64,000 nt of DNA from NCBI RefSeq assembly GCF_023952475.1, contig NZ_JALHRX010000003.1:62001-126000 (forward strand), written 5' to 3'. Below are positions 28,309 to 38,492 of the stretch, piece after piece. The notes below the pieces were generated by a model, which saw only the letters and a list, made by a program, of their open reading frames with translations, was not told where the DNA came from and made no database searches. Source of the stretch: Cupriavidus sp. WGlv3 (GTDB lineage: Bacteria > Pseudomonadota > Gammaproteobacteria > Burkholderiales > Burkholderiaceae). The position numbers were made by a program, and so were the translations under genes. Each line of letters opens with the position of its first letter. The stretch's first letter is position 1.

Positions 28309-28968
28309 TTACTGGCGCAGCCGGAACCGTTCCATGCGCGACATCACCTGCATGCGGGTGCGCACGCCCAGGCGCTGCAGGATGGCGGATACGTGTTCCT
28401 TGACGGTGTTCTCGGTCAGCCCCAGCCGCCGCGCGATCACCTTGTTGGGCAGGCCTTCCAGCACCAGCGCCAGCACTGAACCCTGGCGCGGGGTCAGGCC
28501 CAGTTCCGCGGGTGTGACCGGAATGCCGTGGGCCGGGCCGAACGATTGCGCGCGCCCGTTGAGTGCTTCGTCGGTGGGGAAGGCGGTGTCCCCGGCCAGC
28601 ACCTTGCGCACCGCGGCAGTAAAGGCGTTGGCATCGAGGTGCTTGCCGACGAAGCCGCACGCCGACAGTGCACGGGCGCGGCCGACGATTTCCGGGGTGG
28701 CCTCGGCCGACATAAAGATAAAGCGCGCGCCCGGGATGACGGTCTTGAAGGTCTGCATGGCATCGAAGCCGGTACCGTCATTCAGCCAGATATCGAGCAG
28801 CACGATATCGGGGCGCAAGCCTTGCTGCAGGCTGGCCAGGGCCTCGCGGGCACTGCCGGCGGCATGGACTGCCACATCCGGCATGACTTCGGCCAGGAAA
28901 GCGGTGGTCCCTGACAAGGCCATAGGATGATCATCGACCACCAACAACGTCGGTGCAGCGTTCGACAT
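28309..28968 (-). CDS. LuxR/NarL family response regulator
   Basis: 219 aa. Receiver domain starts TLLVVDDHPMALSGT, phospho-Asp 59 in DIVLLDIWLND, and switch residues in FIFMSAEATPE and GFVGKHLD (Lys). The C-terminal GerE helix-turn-helix is about residues 158-202: LTPRQGSVLALVLEGLPNK then IARRLGLTENTVKEHVSA. Convergent with the hybrid kinase (42 bp between stops), so probably its output partner. The upstream gap holds an inverted repeat CCTGTG-N5-CACAGG (29023-29039) that could be a self-binding site. Target genes unknown. Confidence 0.9.
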   Translation of the reverse strand: MSNAAPTLLVVDDHPMALSGTTAFLAEVMPDVAVHAAGSAREALASLQQGLRPDIVLLDIWLNDGTGFDAMQTFKTVIPGARFIFMSAEATPEIVGRARALSACGFVGKHLDANAFTAAVRKVLAGDTAFPTDEALNGRAQSFGPAHGIPVTPAELGLTPRQGSVLALVLEGLPNKVIARRLGLTENTVKEHVSAILQRLGVRTRMQVMSRMERFRLRQ

Positions 28969-29221
28969 GCGAATTCCCGTTCAAATATCCCGTTTCGTCC
29001 TTGTTGTCACCTCTCCGGAGAACCTGTGTCGTGCACAGGAATGGCGCGTGGACGTAGGGCCCACTCTAGCAGAGGGGGCGAAGCGTCACAATCCATCAAT
29101 CGGGTTATACGGCTTCGCTACCACAGGCCAATTAATCGGCGCCTGTCCGGATCTCGTGAATTAAGCACGTACTGGTTTGGCTTTACCGGAGTTTAGCGCC
29201 TTGCCTTGGTAGAATTGCGCG

Positions 29222-29890
29222 ATGAAAAAAATTGTCATCTTGATTTCCGGGCGAGGCTCCAATATGGAAGCCATCGTCCGTGGCTGCGCGGACGGCGGCT
29301 GGCCCGCCCGCGTGGCGGCGGTGCTGTCGAACCGGCCGGACGCCGCGGGCCTGCAGTTTGCGCGCCAGCAAGGCATTGAAAGCGGCGTGGTCGACCATCG
29401 CCAGTACCCAGACCGCGCCGCCTTCGACGCGGCGCTGGCCGAGGCCATCGACGCCCATGCCCCCGACCTGGTGGTGCTGGCGGGTTTCATGCGTATACTC
29501 ACGCCCGGCTTTGTCGACCGCTACGCGGGCCGGTTGCTGAATATCCATCCGTCACTGCTGCCGTGCTTCCCCGGCCTGAATACCCACCAGCAGGCACTGG
29601 ATGCCGGTGTCAAGCTGCATGGCGCGACCGTGCATTTCGTGACCCCGGAGCTCGACCATGGCCCGATCGTGATCCAGGCCGCGCTCGACGTGCTGCCGGC
29701 GGACACGCCCGAGACCCTGGCCGAGCGCCTGCTCGCCTGCGAGCACATGATTTATCCCCGCGCCGTGCAGTGGTTCGTCGAGGACCGGCTGCAGCTTCAG
29801 AATGGCGTGGTCAATGTTATCAACCCGGCCGAACCGCAATTGCTGATGGCCATCTCCGCCGCGACCCCGGCGGCAGGAGTCCAGGCATGA
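29222..29890 (+). CDS. purN: phosphoribosylglycinamide formyltransferase
   Basis: Third step of purine synthesis, using 10-formyl-THF. 222 aa. ISGRGSNMEAIVRGCADGG binds the substrate phosphate; the catalytic region NIHPSLLPCFPGLNTHQQAL and VTPELDHGPIVIQ carries the essential Asn, His and Asp. No Shine-Dalgarno: a TAGAAT ends 6 nt before the ATG, so the mRNA may start at the ATG. The stop overlaps the start of the following methyltransferase gene (ATGA). Confidence 0.96.
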   Translation: MKKIVILISGRGSNMEAIVRGCADGGWPARVAAVLSNRPDAAGLQFARQQGIESGVVDHRQYPDRAAFDAALAEAIDAHAPDLVVLAGFMRILTPGFVDRYAGRLLNIHPSLLPCFPGLNTHQQALDAGVKLHGATVHFVTPELDHGPIVIQAALDVLPADTPETLAERLLACEHMIYPRAVQWFVEDRLQLQNGVVNVINPAEPQLLMAISAATPAAGVQA

Positions 29891-31290
29891 GCCGTACCCA
29901 GGCAGGAAACCGTTCCCCGCGCGGCGAGGGCCGCGCCCCGGCGCGCAGCAAGGGCAAGAGCAGCCCGATCCGCAAGTCGCCCAACGCCAGCGGCGCCAAC
30001 GGCGCCCCGACGCGCACGCATGGCGGCCTGCATGCCACCCACATCCAGCATATCGATCGCCTGCTGGGCAAGGTCATGCTGTTCGCTCGACCCGCCGATG
30101 CGGTGGTCAGCTACTACTTCCGCGAAAACGCCAAGCTCGGCCACCGCGAGCGCGGCATCATTGCCGAAGCGATCTACGCGGTGCTGCGCCGGCGCGTCGA
30201 GTTTGCCCAGTTTGCCGAGAGCGGCACCGGCGCGGCCTCGCGTCGGCTGGCGCTGCTCGGCCTGGCGGCGACGCTGGGGCGCGATGCGCTGTCGCCGTTC
30301 CTGTATCCCGATGAAGCCGAGTGGCTGGACCGCCTGACCACCATCGAGCGCTCAAGCCTGGCGCCGCGCGTGCGCGCCAACCTGCCCGAGTGGCTGTACG
30401 ACGAACTGGTGCGCCAGCATGGCGAGGCCTTTGCCGCGGCCCTGGGCGACGCCTGGCTGCGCCCGGCGCCGCTGGACCTGCGCGTCAACCTGGGCAAGAC
30501 CAGCCGCGAGGCCGCGCTGGCCGAGCTGCAGGCCGCGGGCCTCGGCGCCGAGCCCACGCCGCTTGCGCCGGCCGGCATCCGCATGACCGGCAAGCCGGCG
30601 CTGAACCAGTTGCCGATCTTCGTCAACGGCCTGGTCGAGGTGCAGGACGAAGGCAGCCAGCTGCTGTGCAGCCTGGTGGCGCCGCGGCGCGGCGAGATGG
30701 TGGTCGACTTCTGCGCCGGCGCGGGCGGCAAGACCCTGGCGCTGGGCGCGGCGATGCGCTCGACCGGCCGGCTCTACGCCTTCGACGTCTCGGAAAAACG
30801 CCTGGCCAACCTGAAGCCGCGGCTGGCGCGCAGCGGCCTGTCGAATGTCCATCCGGTGCTGATCGACTCCGAACGCGACGCCAAGATCAAGCGCCTGGCC
30901 GGCAAGGCCGACCGTGTGCTGGTGGATGCACCGTGCAGCGGCCTGGGCACGCTGCGACGCAATCCCGACCTGAAGTGGCGGCAATCGCCTGAGTCGGTGC
31001 TGGAACTGACCGCCAAGCAAAGCGCGATCCTGGACTCCGCGGCGCGTCTGGTGAAGGGCGGCGGCCGCGTGGTGTACGCGACCTGCAGCGTGCTCGAAGC
31101 CGAGAACGAGCAGATCGTGCGCGACTTCCTCGCCGCGCATCCCAACTTCCGCCTGGTGCCGGCCGCCGAAGTGCTGGCCGAGCAGAAGATCGAAGTGCCG
31201 GGCCTGCCGGACAACGGCATGTTCGCCTTGTATCCGCACCTGCACCAGACCGATGGCTTTTTTGCCGCGGTGCTGGAGCGCACCAGCTGA
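29887..31290 (+). CDS. RsmB/NOP family RNA (cytosine-5) methyltransferase
   Basis: 467 aa. N-terminal basic, low-complexity stretch (residues 1-45) then a NusB-like or PUA-like region, then the SAM-dependent core: GEMVVDFCAGAGGKTLALG, VLVDAPCSGLGTLRRNPD with the PC cysteine, and YATCSVLEAENEQIV with the catalytic TC cysteine. This is the m5C methyltransferase signature; RsmB (m5C967 of 16S rRNA) is one candidate but the N-terminus differs from the E. coli enzyme. Start overlaps the purN stop. Confidence 0.88.
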   Translation: MSRTQAGNRSPRGEGRAPARSKGKSSPIRKSPNASGANGAPTRTHGGLHATHIQHIDRLLGKVMLFARPADAVVSYYFRENAKLGHRERGIIAEAIYAVLRRRVEFAQFAESGTGAASRRLALLGLAATLGRDALSPFLYPDEAEWLDRLTTIERSSLAPRVRANLPEWLYDELVRQHGEAFAAALGDAWLRPAPLDLRVNLGKTSREAALAELQAAGLGAEPTPLAPAGIRMTGKPALNQLPIFVNGLVEVQDEGSQLLCSLVAPRRGEMVVDFCAGAGGKTLALGAAMRSTGRLYAFDVSEKRLANLKPRLARSGLSNVHPVLIDSERDAKIKRLAGKADRVLVDAPCSGLGTLRRNPDLKWRQSPESVLELTAKQSAILDSAARLVKGGGRVVYATCSVLEAENEQIVRDFLAAHPNFRLVPAAEVLAEQKIEVPGLPDNGMFALYPHLHQTDGFFAAVLERTS

Positions 31291-31348
31291 TCGCGGTTTC
31301 CGGCCGCGCCGCCCGCCGCGCGCGGGCGGCCCACACTGAATCTGCACC

Positions 31349-32746
31349 ATGAACGGTGAAACCCTGTCCGACCTCGGCGGCCTGAAGGATCTGAAGGCCT
31401 CGCATTCGATGTTCGGCAAGATGCTGGACGACCTGATCCGCGATGCCGGCGGCCCCGGCTTTTTCTGGCAGTTGCTGGTGCTCGCCGGCTGCCTGCTGGT
31501 GGCGTGGCCGCTGGCGCGCTTCGTGGTGCGCCGGCTGGAGGCGCGCTACGAAGACTCGAGCTTCTCGGTGCGCTTCGCCGCGGCCAGCCTCGAGCGCGCC
31601 ATGTTCCCGCTGGCGGGCTGGGCGCTGGTGCTGATGGCCCGCTTCGCGCTGGCGTCGCTGATCCCGGTCAGCGTGCTGCGGCTGGCGCTGGTGCCGCTGT
31701 TCGGCATTACCGCGTTGAATTTCACCTTCTACGTGCTGCGCCGAGTGATGTCCGGCAGCGGCCAGCTGCACGGCATGCTGCTGCTGGTGGAAAAGGTGCT
31801 GACCACGCTGGTCTGGGTGGGCATGGCGCTGTACGTGCTGGGCGTGCTCGGCGACGTGGTTGGCTGGATGGAGAGCGTGCGCTTCTCGATCGGCGGCAAG
31901 CAGAAGATCAGCGTGGCCGAGACCCTGATGGCGGTGGTCTGGATCCTGCTGACAGTGCTGGTGGCGCTGTGGTTTGGCTCGTGGCTGGAAGAGCGGCTGA
32001 TGCGGTCGGCCAACCTCGACGGCAACCTGAAGGTGGTGCTGACGCGGATTTCCAAGGCCCTGCTGCTGCTGGTGTCGCTGCTGCTGAGCCTGTCGCTGGT
32101 GGGCATCGACCTGACCGTCCTGTCGGTCTTCGGCGGCGCGCTGGGCGTGGGCCTGGGGCTGGGTTTGCAGAAGATCGCCAGCAATTACATCTCGGGCTTC
32201 ATCATCCTGCTGGACCGCTCGGTCAAGCTTGGCGACCAGATCACGGTGGACAAGTACACCGGCATCGTGTCGCAGATCCGCACTCGCTACACCGTGGTAC
32301 GCAACGGCGACGGCGAGACGCTGGTGCCGAACGAGCAGCTGGTGGCACAGTCGGTGCAAAACCATTCGTTCTCGAATACCAACGTGCGCGTGGCGACACG
32401 CGTGCAGGCCGACTACAGCGCCGATCCCGAGACCGTGATCGCGCTGCTGACCGAATGCGTGCGCGCACTGCCGCGCGTGCTGCCCGACCCCGAGCCCGCG
32501 GCTTTCCTGGTGCTGTTCGCCGACAGCGGCATCGAATATGAAGTCGCGGTCTTCGTGGCCGATCCGCAAAACGGCAAGCTCGGGGTGCAATCGGCGATGA
32601 ACCGCGCCATCTGGCGTACGCTGCGCGAGCACGGCATCTCCATTCCGTACCCGCAGCGCGAACTGCGTGTGATGCATGAGACGCTGCCTGCGGGTCCCGG
32701 GGGGCCAAAGGCGACTACATTGCCAGAGGCCGCAAACGCCTCCTGA
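31349..32746 (+). CDS. MscS family mechanosensitive ion channel
   Basis: 465 aa, larger than E. coli MscS (286), with extra N-terminal helices: FFWQLLVLAGCLLVAWPLAR and further hydrophobic segments to about residue 215. The pore helix region VFGGALGVGLGLGLQKIAS is Gly/Ala-rich like TM3, followed by the beta domain GFIILLDRSVKLGDQITVD with IVSQIRTRYTVVRNGDGE and NEQLVAQSVQNHS. Protects against osmotic downshock, or tunes ion flow (family knowledge). 58 bp after the methyltransferase gene; own promoter not clear. Confidence 0.9.
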   Translation: MNGETLSDLGGLKDLKASHSMFGKMLDDLIRDAGGPGFFWQLLVLAGCLLVAWPLARFVVRRLEARYEDSSFSVRFAAASLERAMFPLAGWALVLMARFALASLIPVSVLRLALVPLFGITALNFTFYVLRRVMSGSGQLHGMLLLVEKVLTTLVWVGMALYVLGVLGDVVGWMESVRFSIGGKQKISVAETLMAVVWILLTVLVALWFGSWLEERLMRSANLDGNLKVVLTRISKALLLLVSLLLSLSLVGIDLTVLSVFGGALGVGLGLGLQKIASNYISGFIILLDRSVKLGDQITVDKYTGIVSQIRTRYTVVRNGDGETLVPNEQLVAQSVQNHSFSNTNVRVATRVQADYSADPETVIALLTECVRALPRVLPDPEPAAFLVLFADSGIEYEVAVFVADPQNGKLGVQSAMNRAIWRTLREHGISIPYPQRELRVMHETLPAGPGGPKATTLPEAANAS

Positions 32747-33136
32747 GCGTCCGCGCAACGGCAGGGCAGGGGGGCGACGGATGCGCCACCCGTGGAACGA
32801 AAACCGTTGCTCCCCGTCCAAATCCGGGAAATAGCGTATGCTCGCGCCCGCGGCGATCCGGTAGAATGCCGGTTTGTCGCGGGTTGAGACATCCCGCTCC
32901 CACATCAGACAGCCGCCAGATTGCAGCGGCTCGTACCTGGCTCGCATAGGAGCCGCTAGCCACGGCCGGCGCCTGACGTGCCTGCCCTGGGGGAGCCCGG
33001 AGCGACTTCGGGCCCCGTGGCAAGCGCCAGACAGCTATCGCAATCAACAGATTCGCAGCTATTTTTTCTGCGCGTTGTGTGTACCGGCCCAGCCGGATTG
33101 CACGGGAAAGTCCCTGTTTAACCGACGGAGAACAGT
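32747..33136. other. intergenic region before the desaturase gene
   Basis: 390 bp without a recognisable gene. A TAGAAT at 32862-32867 could be a -10 but has no good -35. GC-rich inverted stretches occur near 32985-33015. No family-like small protein or known RNA was seen. It probably contains the desaturase promoter and a long leader. Confidence 0.4.
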
Positions 33137-34327
33137 TTGTTCGACACTATTCTTGACTGGGCCGCCAACGGCCTTGCCAACTGGACCTGGTGGGAGATCG
33201 TCATCTACACGCTCGTGATGACCCATATCACGATCGCCGGCGTCACCATCTTCCTGCACCGCTGCATGGCGCACCGGTCGCTGGACCTGCACCCCATCGC
33301 GCAGCACTTCTTCCGCTTCTGGCTGTGGCTGACCACGGGCATGGTCACGCGCGAGTGGACCGCGATCCACCGCAAGCACCACGCCAAGTGCGAAACCGAG
33401 GACGACCCGCACAGCCCGCAGACCCGTGGCATCCGCAAGGTGCTGCTGGAAGGCGCGGAGCTGTACCGGGCCGAGGCCAAGAACAAGGAAACCATCGCCA
33501 AGTTCAGCCATGGCTGCCCCAATGACTGGATCGAGCGCAATCTGTACTCGCGCTTCACCTGGCAGGGCGTCGGCCTGATGCTGATCATCGACCTGGCGCT
33601 GTTCGGCGTGGTCGGCATGTCGGTGTGGGCGGTGCAGATGCTGTGGATCCCGATCCACGCCGCCGGCATCATCAATGGCCTGGGCCACTGGTGGGGCTAC
33701 CGCAACTACGATTGCGAGGACGCATCGACCAACGTGTCGCCGTGGGGTCTGATCATCGGCGGCGAAGAGCTGCACAACAACCATCACACCTACCCGACCT
33801 CGGCCAAGTTCTCGATCAAATGGTATGAGTTCGACGTGGGCTGGGGCTATATCCGCGCGATGCAGGCGGTCGGCCTGGCCAAGGTCAAGAAGACCCCGCC
33901 CAAGGCGCGCCTGGTCGAGGCCCGTCCGGTCGACCACAACACGCTGGAAGCCATCATTGCCAACCGCTATGACGTGATGGCGCGCTACGCCAAGGCCGTC
34001 AAGGGCGCGTTCCGCCAGGAACTGGAAAAGCTCAAGGAAGGCCGCGTCGCCGAGTACCGCAGCTTCAAGCCTGCCAGCAAGTGGTTCCACCGCGAGGAAA
34101 CCAAGCTGGCCGCGCAGCAGCGCGAGCAGCTGGCGAGCATCGTTGAACAGAACAAAGCGCTGCAGACCTTTGTCGAAATGCGCCGTGAACTGGCCGCCAT
34201 CTGGGGCCGTTCCAACCTGACGCGCGAGCAGCTGCTGCAGCAGCTGCAGGCCTGGTGCCACCGTGCCGAGGCCAGCGGGATCCAGGCGCTGCACGATTTC
34301 TCGCTGCGCCTGCGCCGCTACGCCTGA
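33137..34327 (+). CDS. acyl desaturase (delta-9 type, membrane-bound)
   Basis: Introduces a cis double bond into acyl chains, adjusting membrane fluidity. 396 aa. The three histidine boxes are present: HRCMAHR (about residues 43-49), HRKHHAK and HNNHH, between paired hydrophobic helices. TTG start with GGAG 6 nt upstream (the first residues read FDTILDWAANG). A C-terminal extension of about 100 residues after the fold is Lys/Glu/Gln-rich (EETKLAAQQREQLASIVEQN) and probably coiled. Monocistronic, closed by a terminator at 34357. Confidence 0.9.
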   Translation: MFDTILDWAANGLANWTWWEIVIYTLVMTHITIAGVTIFLHRCMAHRSLDLHPIAQHFFRFWLWLTTGMVTREWTAIHRKHHAKCETEDDPHSPQTRGIRKVLLEGAELYRAEAKNKETIAKFSHGCPNDWIERNLYSRFTWQGVGLMLIIDLALFGVVGMSVWAVQMLWIPIHAAGIINGLGHWWGYRNYDCEDASTNVSPWGLIIGGEELHNNHHTYPTSAKFSIKWYEFDVGWGYIRAMQAVGLAKVKKTPPKARLVEARPVDHNTLEAIIANRYDVMARYAKAVKGAFRQELEKLKEGRVAEYRSFKPASKWFHREETKLAAQQREQLASIVEQNKALQTFVEMRRELAAIWGRSNLTREQLLQQLQAWCHRAEASGIQALHDFSLRLRRYA

Positions 34328-34356
34328 TACAATTCGGCCGCGCCGTATGGTTTGAC

Positions 34357-34386
34357 AAAGCCCCGCCCATGGCGGGGCTTTTGTTT
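34357..34386 (+). terminator. desaturase terminator
   Basis: AAAGCCCCGCC, loop CAT, GGCGGGGCTTTTGTTTT: 11-bp stem with T-run. Confidence 0.9.
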
Positions 34387-34452
34387 TAGATAAACTCCCC
34401 CATGTTCTGGCCGGCCGCACCTGTTGGCGGAGGTCTAGAGGAGTACCCGGAG

Positions 34453-35607
34453 ATGACCCCACAATCGATCAAGACCGTCGAGTTCGAGAAGCCGAACCTG
34501 GCGGGTGCCGAAAACGCCGCTGGCGGCAGTTGCGTGGCCCATGCCTGGGCCAAGGTGCCGCCGGTGCTGTCGCCCGATGAGCGGCAGGCGCTGAAAGCGC
34601 GTATCCGCCGCTTGCTGAAGGAGCGCAACGCGGTGCTGGTGGCGCACTACTACGTCGACGCCGACCTGCAGGACCTTGCCGAAGAAACCGGCGGCTGTGT
34701 CTCCGACTCGCTCGAAATGGCCCGCTTCGGCCGCGACCACGAAGCCAGGACGCTTGTGGTGGCCGGCGTGCGCTTCATGGGCGAGACCGCCAAGATCCTC
34801 AGCCCCGAGAAGACTGTGCTGATGCCGGACCTGGACGCGACCTGCTCGCTCGATCTGGGCTGCCCCGCCGACGAGTTCGCTGCCTTCTGCGATGCGCACC
34901 CGGACCGCACCGTGGTGGTCTACGCCAATACCAGTGCCGCGGTGAAGGCGCGCGCGGACTGGATGGTGACCTCCAGCATCGGCCTGAAGATCGTCGAGCA
35001 CCTGCACGCGCAGGGCAAGAAGATCCTGTGGGCACCGGACAAGCACCTGGGCAGCTATATCCAGAAGCAGACCGGCGCCGACATGCTGCTGTGGCAGGGC
35101 TCGTGCCTGGTGCACGACGAGTTCAAGGGCATCGAGCTGGACCTGCTGCGCCGCGAATTCCCCAACGCCAAGATCCTGGTGCATCCGGAGTCGCCGGAAA
35201 ACGTGGTGGCGCAGGCCGACGTGGTCGGCTCCACCTCGCAGCTGATCGAGGCCGCGCAGAAGCTTGACGCGACCGAGTTCATCGTTGCCACCGACAACGG
35301 CATCCTGCACAAGATGCGTATGGCAGCGCCGGGCAAGCACTTCATCGAGGCGCCGACCGCCGGCAACAGCGCCACCTGCAAGAGCTGCGCGCACTGCCCG
35401 TGGATGGCGATGAATGCGCTGACCAACCTGGCCGAGGTGCTCGAGACCGGCCGCAACGAGATCCACGTCGACCCGGCCATCGGCGCCAAGGCGGTTACCT
35501 GCATCAACCGCATGCTCGACTTCGCCGCCGCGCAGAAGCGCAACGTGCGTCCGTCGTCCGACCTGGCGCAGGAACAGGCGCTGTTCCAGGGGATCGGCCC
35601 GGCATGA
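34453..35607 (+). CDS. nadA: quinolinate synthase
   Basis: Condenses iminoaspartate with DHAP to quinolinate in NAD synthesis; [4Fe-4S] enzyme. 384 aa. Cysteine ligands visible in [26 protein letters not shown] and [26 protein letters not shown] and SDSLEMARF are family marks. ATG at 34453 chosen because GAGGAG sits 9 nt before it; an in-frame ATG at 34402 lacks a ribosome site. Overlaps nadC by 4 bp (ATGA) so the two form an operon, with nadB facing them across a terminator. Confidence 0.96.
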   Translation: MTPQSIKTVEFEKPNLAGAENAAGGSCVAHAWAKVPPVLSPDERQALKARIRRLLKERNAVLVAHYYVDADLQDLAEETGGCVSDSLEMARFGRDHEARTLVVAGVRFMGETAKILSPEKTVLMPDLDATCSLDLGCPADEFAAFCDAHPDRTVVVYANTSAAVKARADWMVTSSIGLKIVEHLHAQGKKILWAPDKHLGSYIQKQTGADMLLWQGSCLVHDEFKGIELDLLRREFPNAKILVHPESPENVVAQADVVGSTSQLIEAAQKLDATEFIVATDNGILHKMRMAAPGKHFIEAPTAGNSATCKSCAHCPWMAMNALTNLAEVLETGRNEIHVDPAIGAKAVTCINRMLDFAAAQKRNVRPSSDLAQEQALFQGIGPA

Positions 35608-36467
35608 GCGAGAACCCGGTTTTCGATAGCTACGGCGCGGCGCTGCAGGCAGCGCTGCAGGCCAATGTGAAGGCCGCCATCGCCGAGGATGTCGGTAGCG
35701 GCGACCTGACCGGCCTGCTGGTGCCGGCAGACAAGGCCGCGCACGCGCGCGTGATCGTGCGCGAGTCCGCAGTGCTGTGCGGCCAGCCTTGGTTCGATGC
35801 GTGCATGCGCGCGGTCGACCCGGCGCTGGAAGTGCGCTGGCTGCAGCAAGAGGGCGCACGCATGGCGCCGGATTCCGTCGTGTGCGAGATCGCCGGCCCG
35901 GCGCGCTCGCTGCTGACCGCCGAACGTCCGTCGCTGAACTTCCTGCAGCTGCTGTCCGGCGTGGCCACCGTGACGCGCCGCTACGCCGACCTGATCGCCG
36001 GCACCCGTGCGCGCGTGCTCGATACCCGCAAGACGCTGCCCGGGCTGCGCCTGGCGCAGAAGTACGCGGTGCGTATCGGCGGCGGCGAGAACCAGCGGCT
36101 GGCGCTGTATGACGGCATCCTGATCAAGGAAAACCATATCGCCGCGGCCGGCAGCATCGGCGCGGCGATGCGGGCGGCGCTGGCGCTCGATACGCAGGCG
36201 TCGGTGCAGATCGAGGTAGAGAGCCTGGCCGAACTGGAGGAAGCGCTGGCGGCCGGTGCCACGTCGGTGCTGATCGACAACTTCACCGTGCCGATGATGC
36301 AGCAGGCGGTGAAGGTCAACCAGGGCAGGGCGCTGCTGGAAGTGTCGGGCGGCGTCAATGCCGAGACTATCCGCACCTTTGCCGAGACCGGCGTGGACCG
36401 GATTTCGGTGGGCGCGCTGACCAAGGACGTGCGCGCGACGGATTACTCGCTGCGGATCATCGGCTGA
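35604..36467 (+). CDS. nadC: nicotinate-nucleotide pyrophosphorylase (carboxylating)
   Basis: Turns quinolinate plus PRPP into nicotinate mononucleotide. 287 aa. [32 protein letters not shown] (PRPP and quinolinate contacts), [25 protein letters not shown] and [19 protein letters not shown] are all standard. Translationally coupled to nadA. Followed by the shared terminator with nadB. Confidence 0.97.
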   Translation: MSENPVFDSYGAALQAALQANVKAAIAEDVGSGDLTGLLVPADKAAHARVIVRESAVLCGQPWFDACMRAVDPALEVRWLQQEGARMAPDSVVCEIAGPARSLLTAERPSLNFLQLLSGVATVTRRYADLIAGTRARVLDTRKTLPGLRLAQKYAVRIGGGENQRLALYDGILIKENHIAAAGSIGAAMRAALALDTQASVQIEVESLAELEEALAAGATSVLIDNFTVPMMQQAVKVNQGRALLEVSGGVNAETIRTFAETGVDRISVGALTKDVRATDYSLRIIG

Positions 36468-36489
36468 GGGTGGTTCCGGCCAAATGAAT

Positions 36490-36522
36490 AACGGGGTGGG
36501 CCATGCGGCGCCACCCCGTTTT
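36490..36522. terminator. terminator between nadC and nadB
   Basis: AACGGGGTGG (36490-36499) pairs with CCACCCCGTT (36511-36520), then TT. Sits between converging genes. Confidence 0.85.
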
Positions 36523-36538
36523 GCTTGGCAACGCTTCG

Positions 36539-38131
36539 TCAACGCTTGCGGCCGGCGGGCGGCTGCATCACCGTCGGCAGCGCCTTCGGCAACGAATCCG
36601 GATAGTCCCGGCTGAAATGCAGCCCGCGGCTTTCATGCCGCGAATAGGCGCTGTCCACGATCAGCGAAGCCACTTCGACCAGGTTGCGCAGTTCCAGCAA
36701 GTCGGTGGTGACGCGGAAGTTGGCGTAATACTCGGCAATCTCCTCGCGCAGCAGCACGATGCGGTGCTGCGCGCGTTCCAGGCGCTTGCTGGTGCGCACG
36801 ATGCCGACGTAGTTCCACATCATGCGGCGCAACTCGTCCCAGTTGTGCGACACCACGACTTCTTCGTCGGCATCGGAAACGCGGCTCTCGTCCCACGCCG
36901 GCAGCGTGATATTGGGCGCGCCGGCCTTGTCCTGCGAGGCGATGTCGTCCGCGGCGGCGCGGCCGATCACCATGCATTCGAGCAGCGAGTTCGACGCCAG
37001 CCGGTTGGCACCATGCAGGCCGGTGCAGGCGGTCTCGCCCACGGCGTAAAGGCCGCCGATATCGGTGCGGCCCATGGTATCGGTGACCACGCCGCCGCAG
37101 GTGTAGTGCGCGGCCGGCACCACCGGAATCGGCTCGCGCGTGATATCGATACCCAGTTCCAGGCAGCGCGCATGGATGGTCGGGAAGTGTTCCTTCAGGA
37201 AGGCCTCGGGCTGGTGCGTGATATCGAGATAGACGCAGTCCAGCCCGCGCTTCTTCATTTCGAAGTCGATCGCGCGTGCCACCACGTCGCGCGGCGCCAG
37301 TTCGGCGCGCTCGTCGTGTTCGGGCATGAAGCGCGTGCCGTCGGGCAGCTTGAGCAGGCCGCCTTCGCCGCGCACCGCCTCGGAGATCAAGAAGGACTTG
37401 GCGTAGGGGTGGTACAGGCAGGTGGGGTGGAACTGGATGAATTCCATGTTCGACACCCGGCAGCCCGCGCGCCAGGCCATGGCGATGCCATCGCCGGTGG
37501 CCGTGTCCGGATTGGTGGTGTAGAGGTAGACCTTGCCCGCACCGCCGGCGGCCAGCACGGTGTGCGTGGCGGTGATGGTGTGCACCGAGCCGGTGCGGTC
37601 GTCCAGCACGTAAAGGCCATAGCAGCGGTTGCCGGGCAGCCCCATTTTCCGCGACGTGATCAGGTCGATCGCGAAGTGGTCTTCCAGGATGGTGATGTTG
37701 GGGTGCTGCGTGGCCTGCTGCAGCAGCGTGCTGACCACGGCGTGGCCGGTAGCGTCGGCGGCGTGGATGATGCGCCGGCGGCTATGGCCGCCTTCGCGCG
37801 TCAGGTGGAAACCGAGTTCGGCCTGCGCGTCGCGGGTGAAGGGCACGCCCCGGTCGATCAGCCACTGGATCGCCTCGCGCCCGTGCTCGACGATAAAGCG
37901 CGTGGCCTCTTCATCGCATAGCCCGGCACCGGCAACGAGCGTGTCCTGGGTGTGCTCGTCGTGGCTGTCGCCGGAATCCAGCACCGCGGCGATGCCGCCC
38001 TGGGCCCAGTCGCTGGCGCCCTGCGTCATGGCGCGCTTGCTGAGGATGGCCACCCGGTGGGTGTCGGCCAGTTGCAATGCGACCGTAAGGCCGGCCAGGC
38101 CGCTGCCGACGATGGCGACGTCGAAATTCAT
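36539..38131 (-). CDS. nadB: L-aspartate oxidase
   Basis: FAD enzyme oxidising aspartate to iminoaspartate, first step of NAD synthesis. 530 aa. FAD dinucleotide-binding start [19 protein letters not shown], then [40 protein letters not shown] and the second FAD region [20 protein letters not shown] with [16 protein letters not shown] at 38131; a longer frame to 38182 has no family likeness. Faces the nadA-nadC operon, so all three early NAD genes cluster. Confidence 0.97.
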   Translation of the reverse strand: MNFDVAIVGSGLAGLTVALQLADTHRVAILSKRAMTQGASDWAQGGIAAVLDSGDSHDEHTQDTLVAGAGLCDEEATRFIVEHGREAIQWLIDRGVPFTRDAQAELGFHLTREGGHSRRRIIHAADATGHAVVSTLLQQATQHPNITILEDHFAIDLITSRKMGLPGNRCYGLYVLDDRTGSVHTITATHTVLAAGGAGKVYLYTTNPDTATGDGIAMAWRAGCRVSNMEFIQFHPTCLYHPYAKSFLISEAVRGEGGLLKLPDGTRFMPEHDERAELAPRDVVARAIDFEMKKRGLDCVYLDITHQPEAFLKEHFPTIHARCLELGIDITREPIPVVPAAHYTCGGVVTDTMGRTDIGGLYAVGETACTGLHGANRLASNSLLECMVIGRAAADDIASQDKAGAPNITLPAWDESRVSDADEEVVVSHNWDELRRMMWNYVGIVRTSKRLERAQHRIVLLREEIAEYYANFRVTTDLLELRNLVEVASLIVDSAYSRHESRGLHFSRDYPDSLPKALPTVMQPPAGRKR

Positions 38132-38260
38132 GGTGCAAGGAGAGCGCCGGCAGGGCGCTTGGCAGATTGGGGGAAACGGCAAAGTCTACACCCGGCGCGC
38201 CATCCCGTGCATCAGTGCGCAGGGCCGATGTGCAATCGGTGGGCAATATCGACGGGCAAC

Positions 38261-38288
38261 AAAAAGCCCCGCTGCAGGGCGGGGCTTT
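38261..38288 (-). terminator. rpmB-rpmG terminator
   Basis: On the minus strand AAAGCCCCGC (38288-38279) pairs with GCGGGGCTTT (38272-38263) followed by T-run; also A-rich on the other side. Confidence 0.88.
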
Positions 38289-38308
38289 CTGGCGGGAGAC
38301 CGGATCAA

Positions 38309-38479
38309 TTACTTGATCTTGGTTTCCTTGTAAGCGACGTGCTTGCGGGCGACGGGATCGAACTTCATGATCTCCATCTTTTCCGGCATGGTGCGCTTGT
38401 TCTTGGTGGTGGTGTAGAAGTGACCGGTACCTGCGGTCGATTCCAGCTTGATCTTGTCGCGGCCGCCCTTGCTTGCCAT
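38309..38479 (-). CDS. rpmG: 50S ribosomal protein L33
   Basis: 56 aa. Starts [20 protein letters not shown], then [19 protein letters not shown] and ends [17 protein letters not shown], the C-type L33 without zinc cysteines (C- form). Lies 13 bp after rpmB on the same strand and ends just before a terminator, the conserved rpmB-rpmG operon. AGGAGT precedes the ATG. Confidence 0.97.
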   Translation of the reverse strand: MASKGGRDKIKLESTAGTGHFYTTTKNKRTMPEKMEIMKFDPVARKHVAYKETKIK

Positions 38480-38492
38480 GATGTACTCCTAA

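Noticed and set aside
34402..34452. Upstream in-frame start for nadA ([15 protein letters not shown])
   Set aside because: No ribosome site there; GAGGAG fits the ATG at 34453. Start left at 34453.
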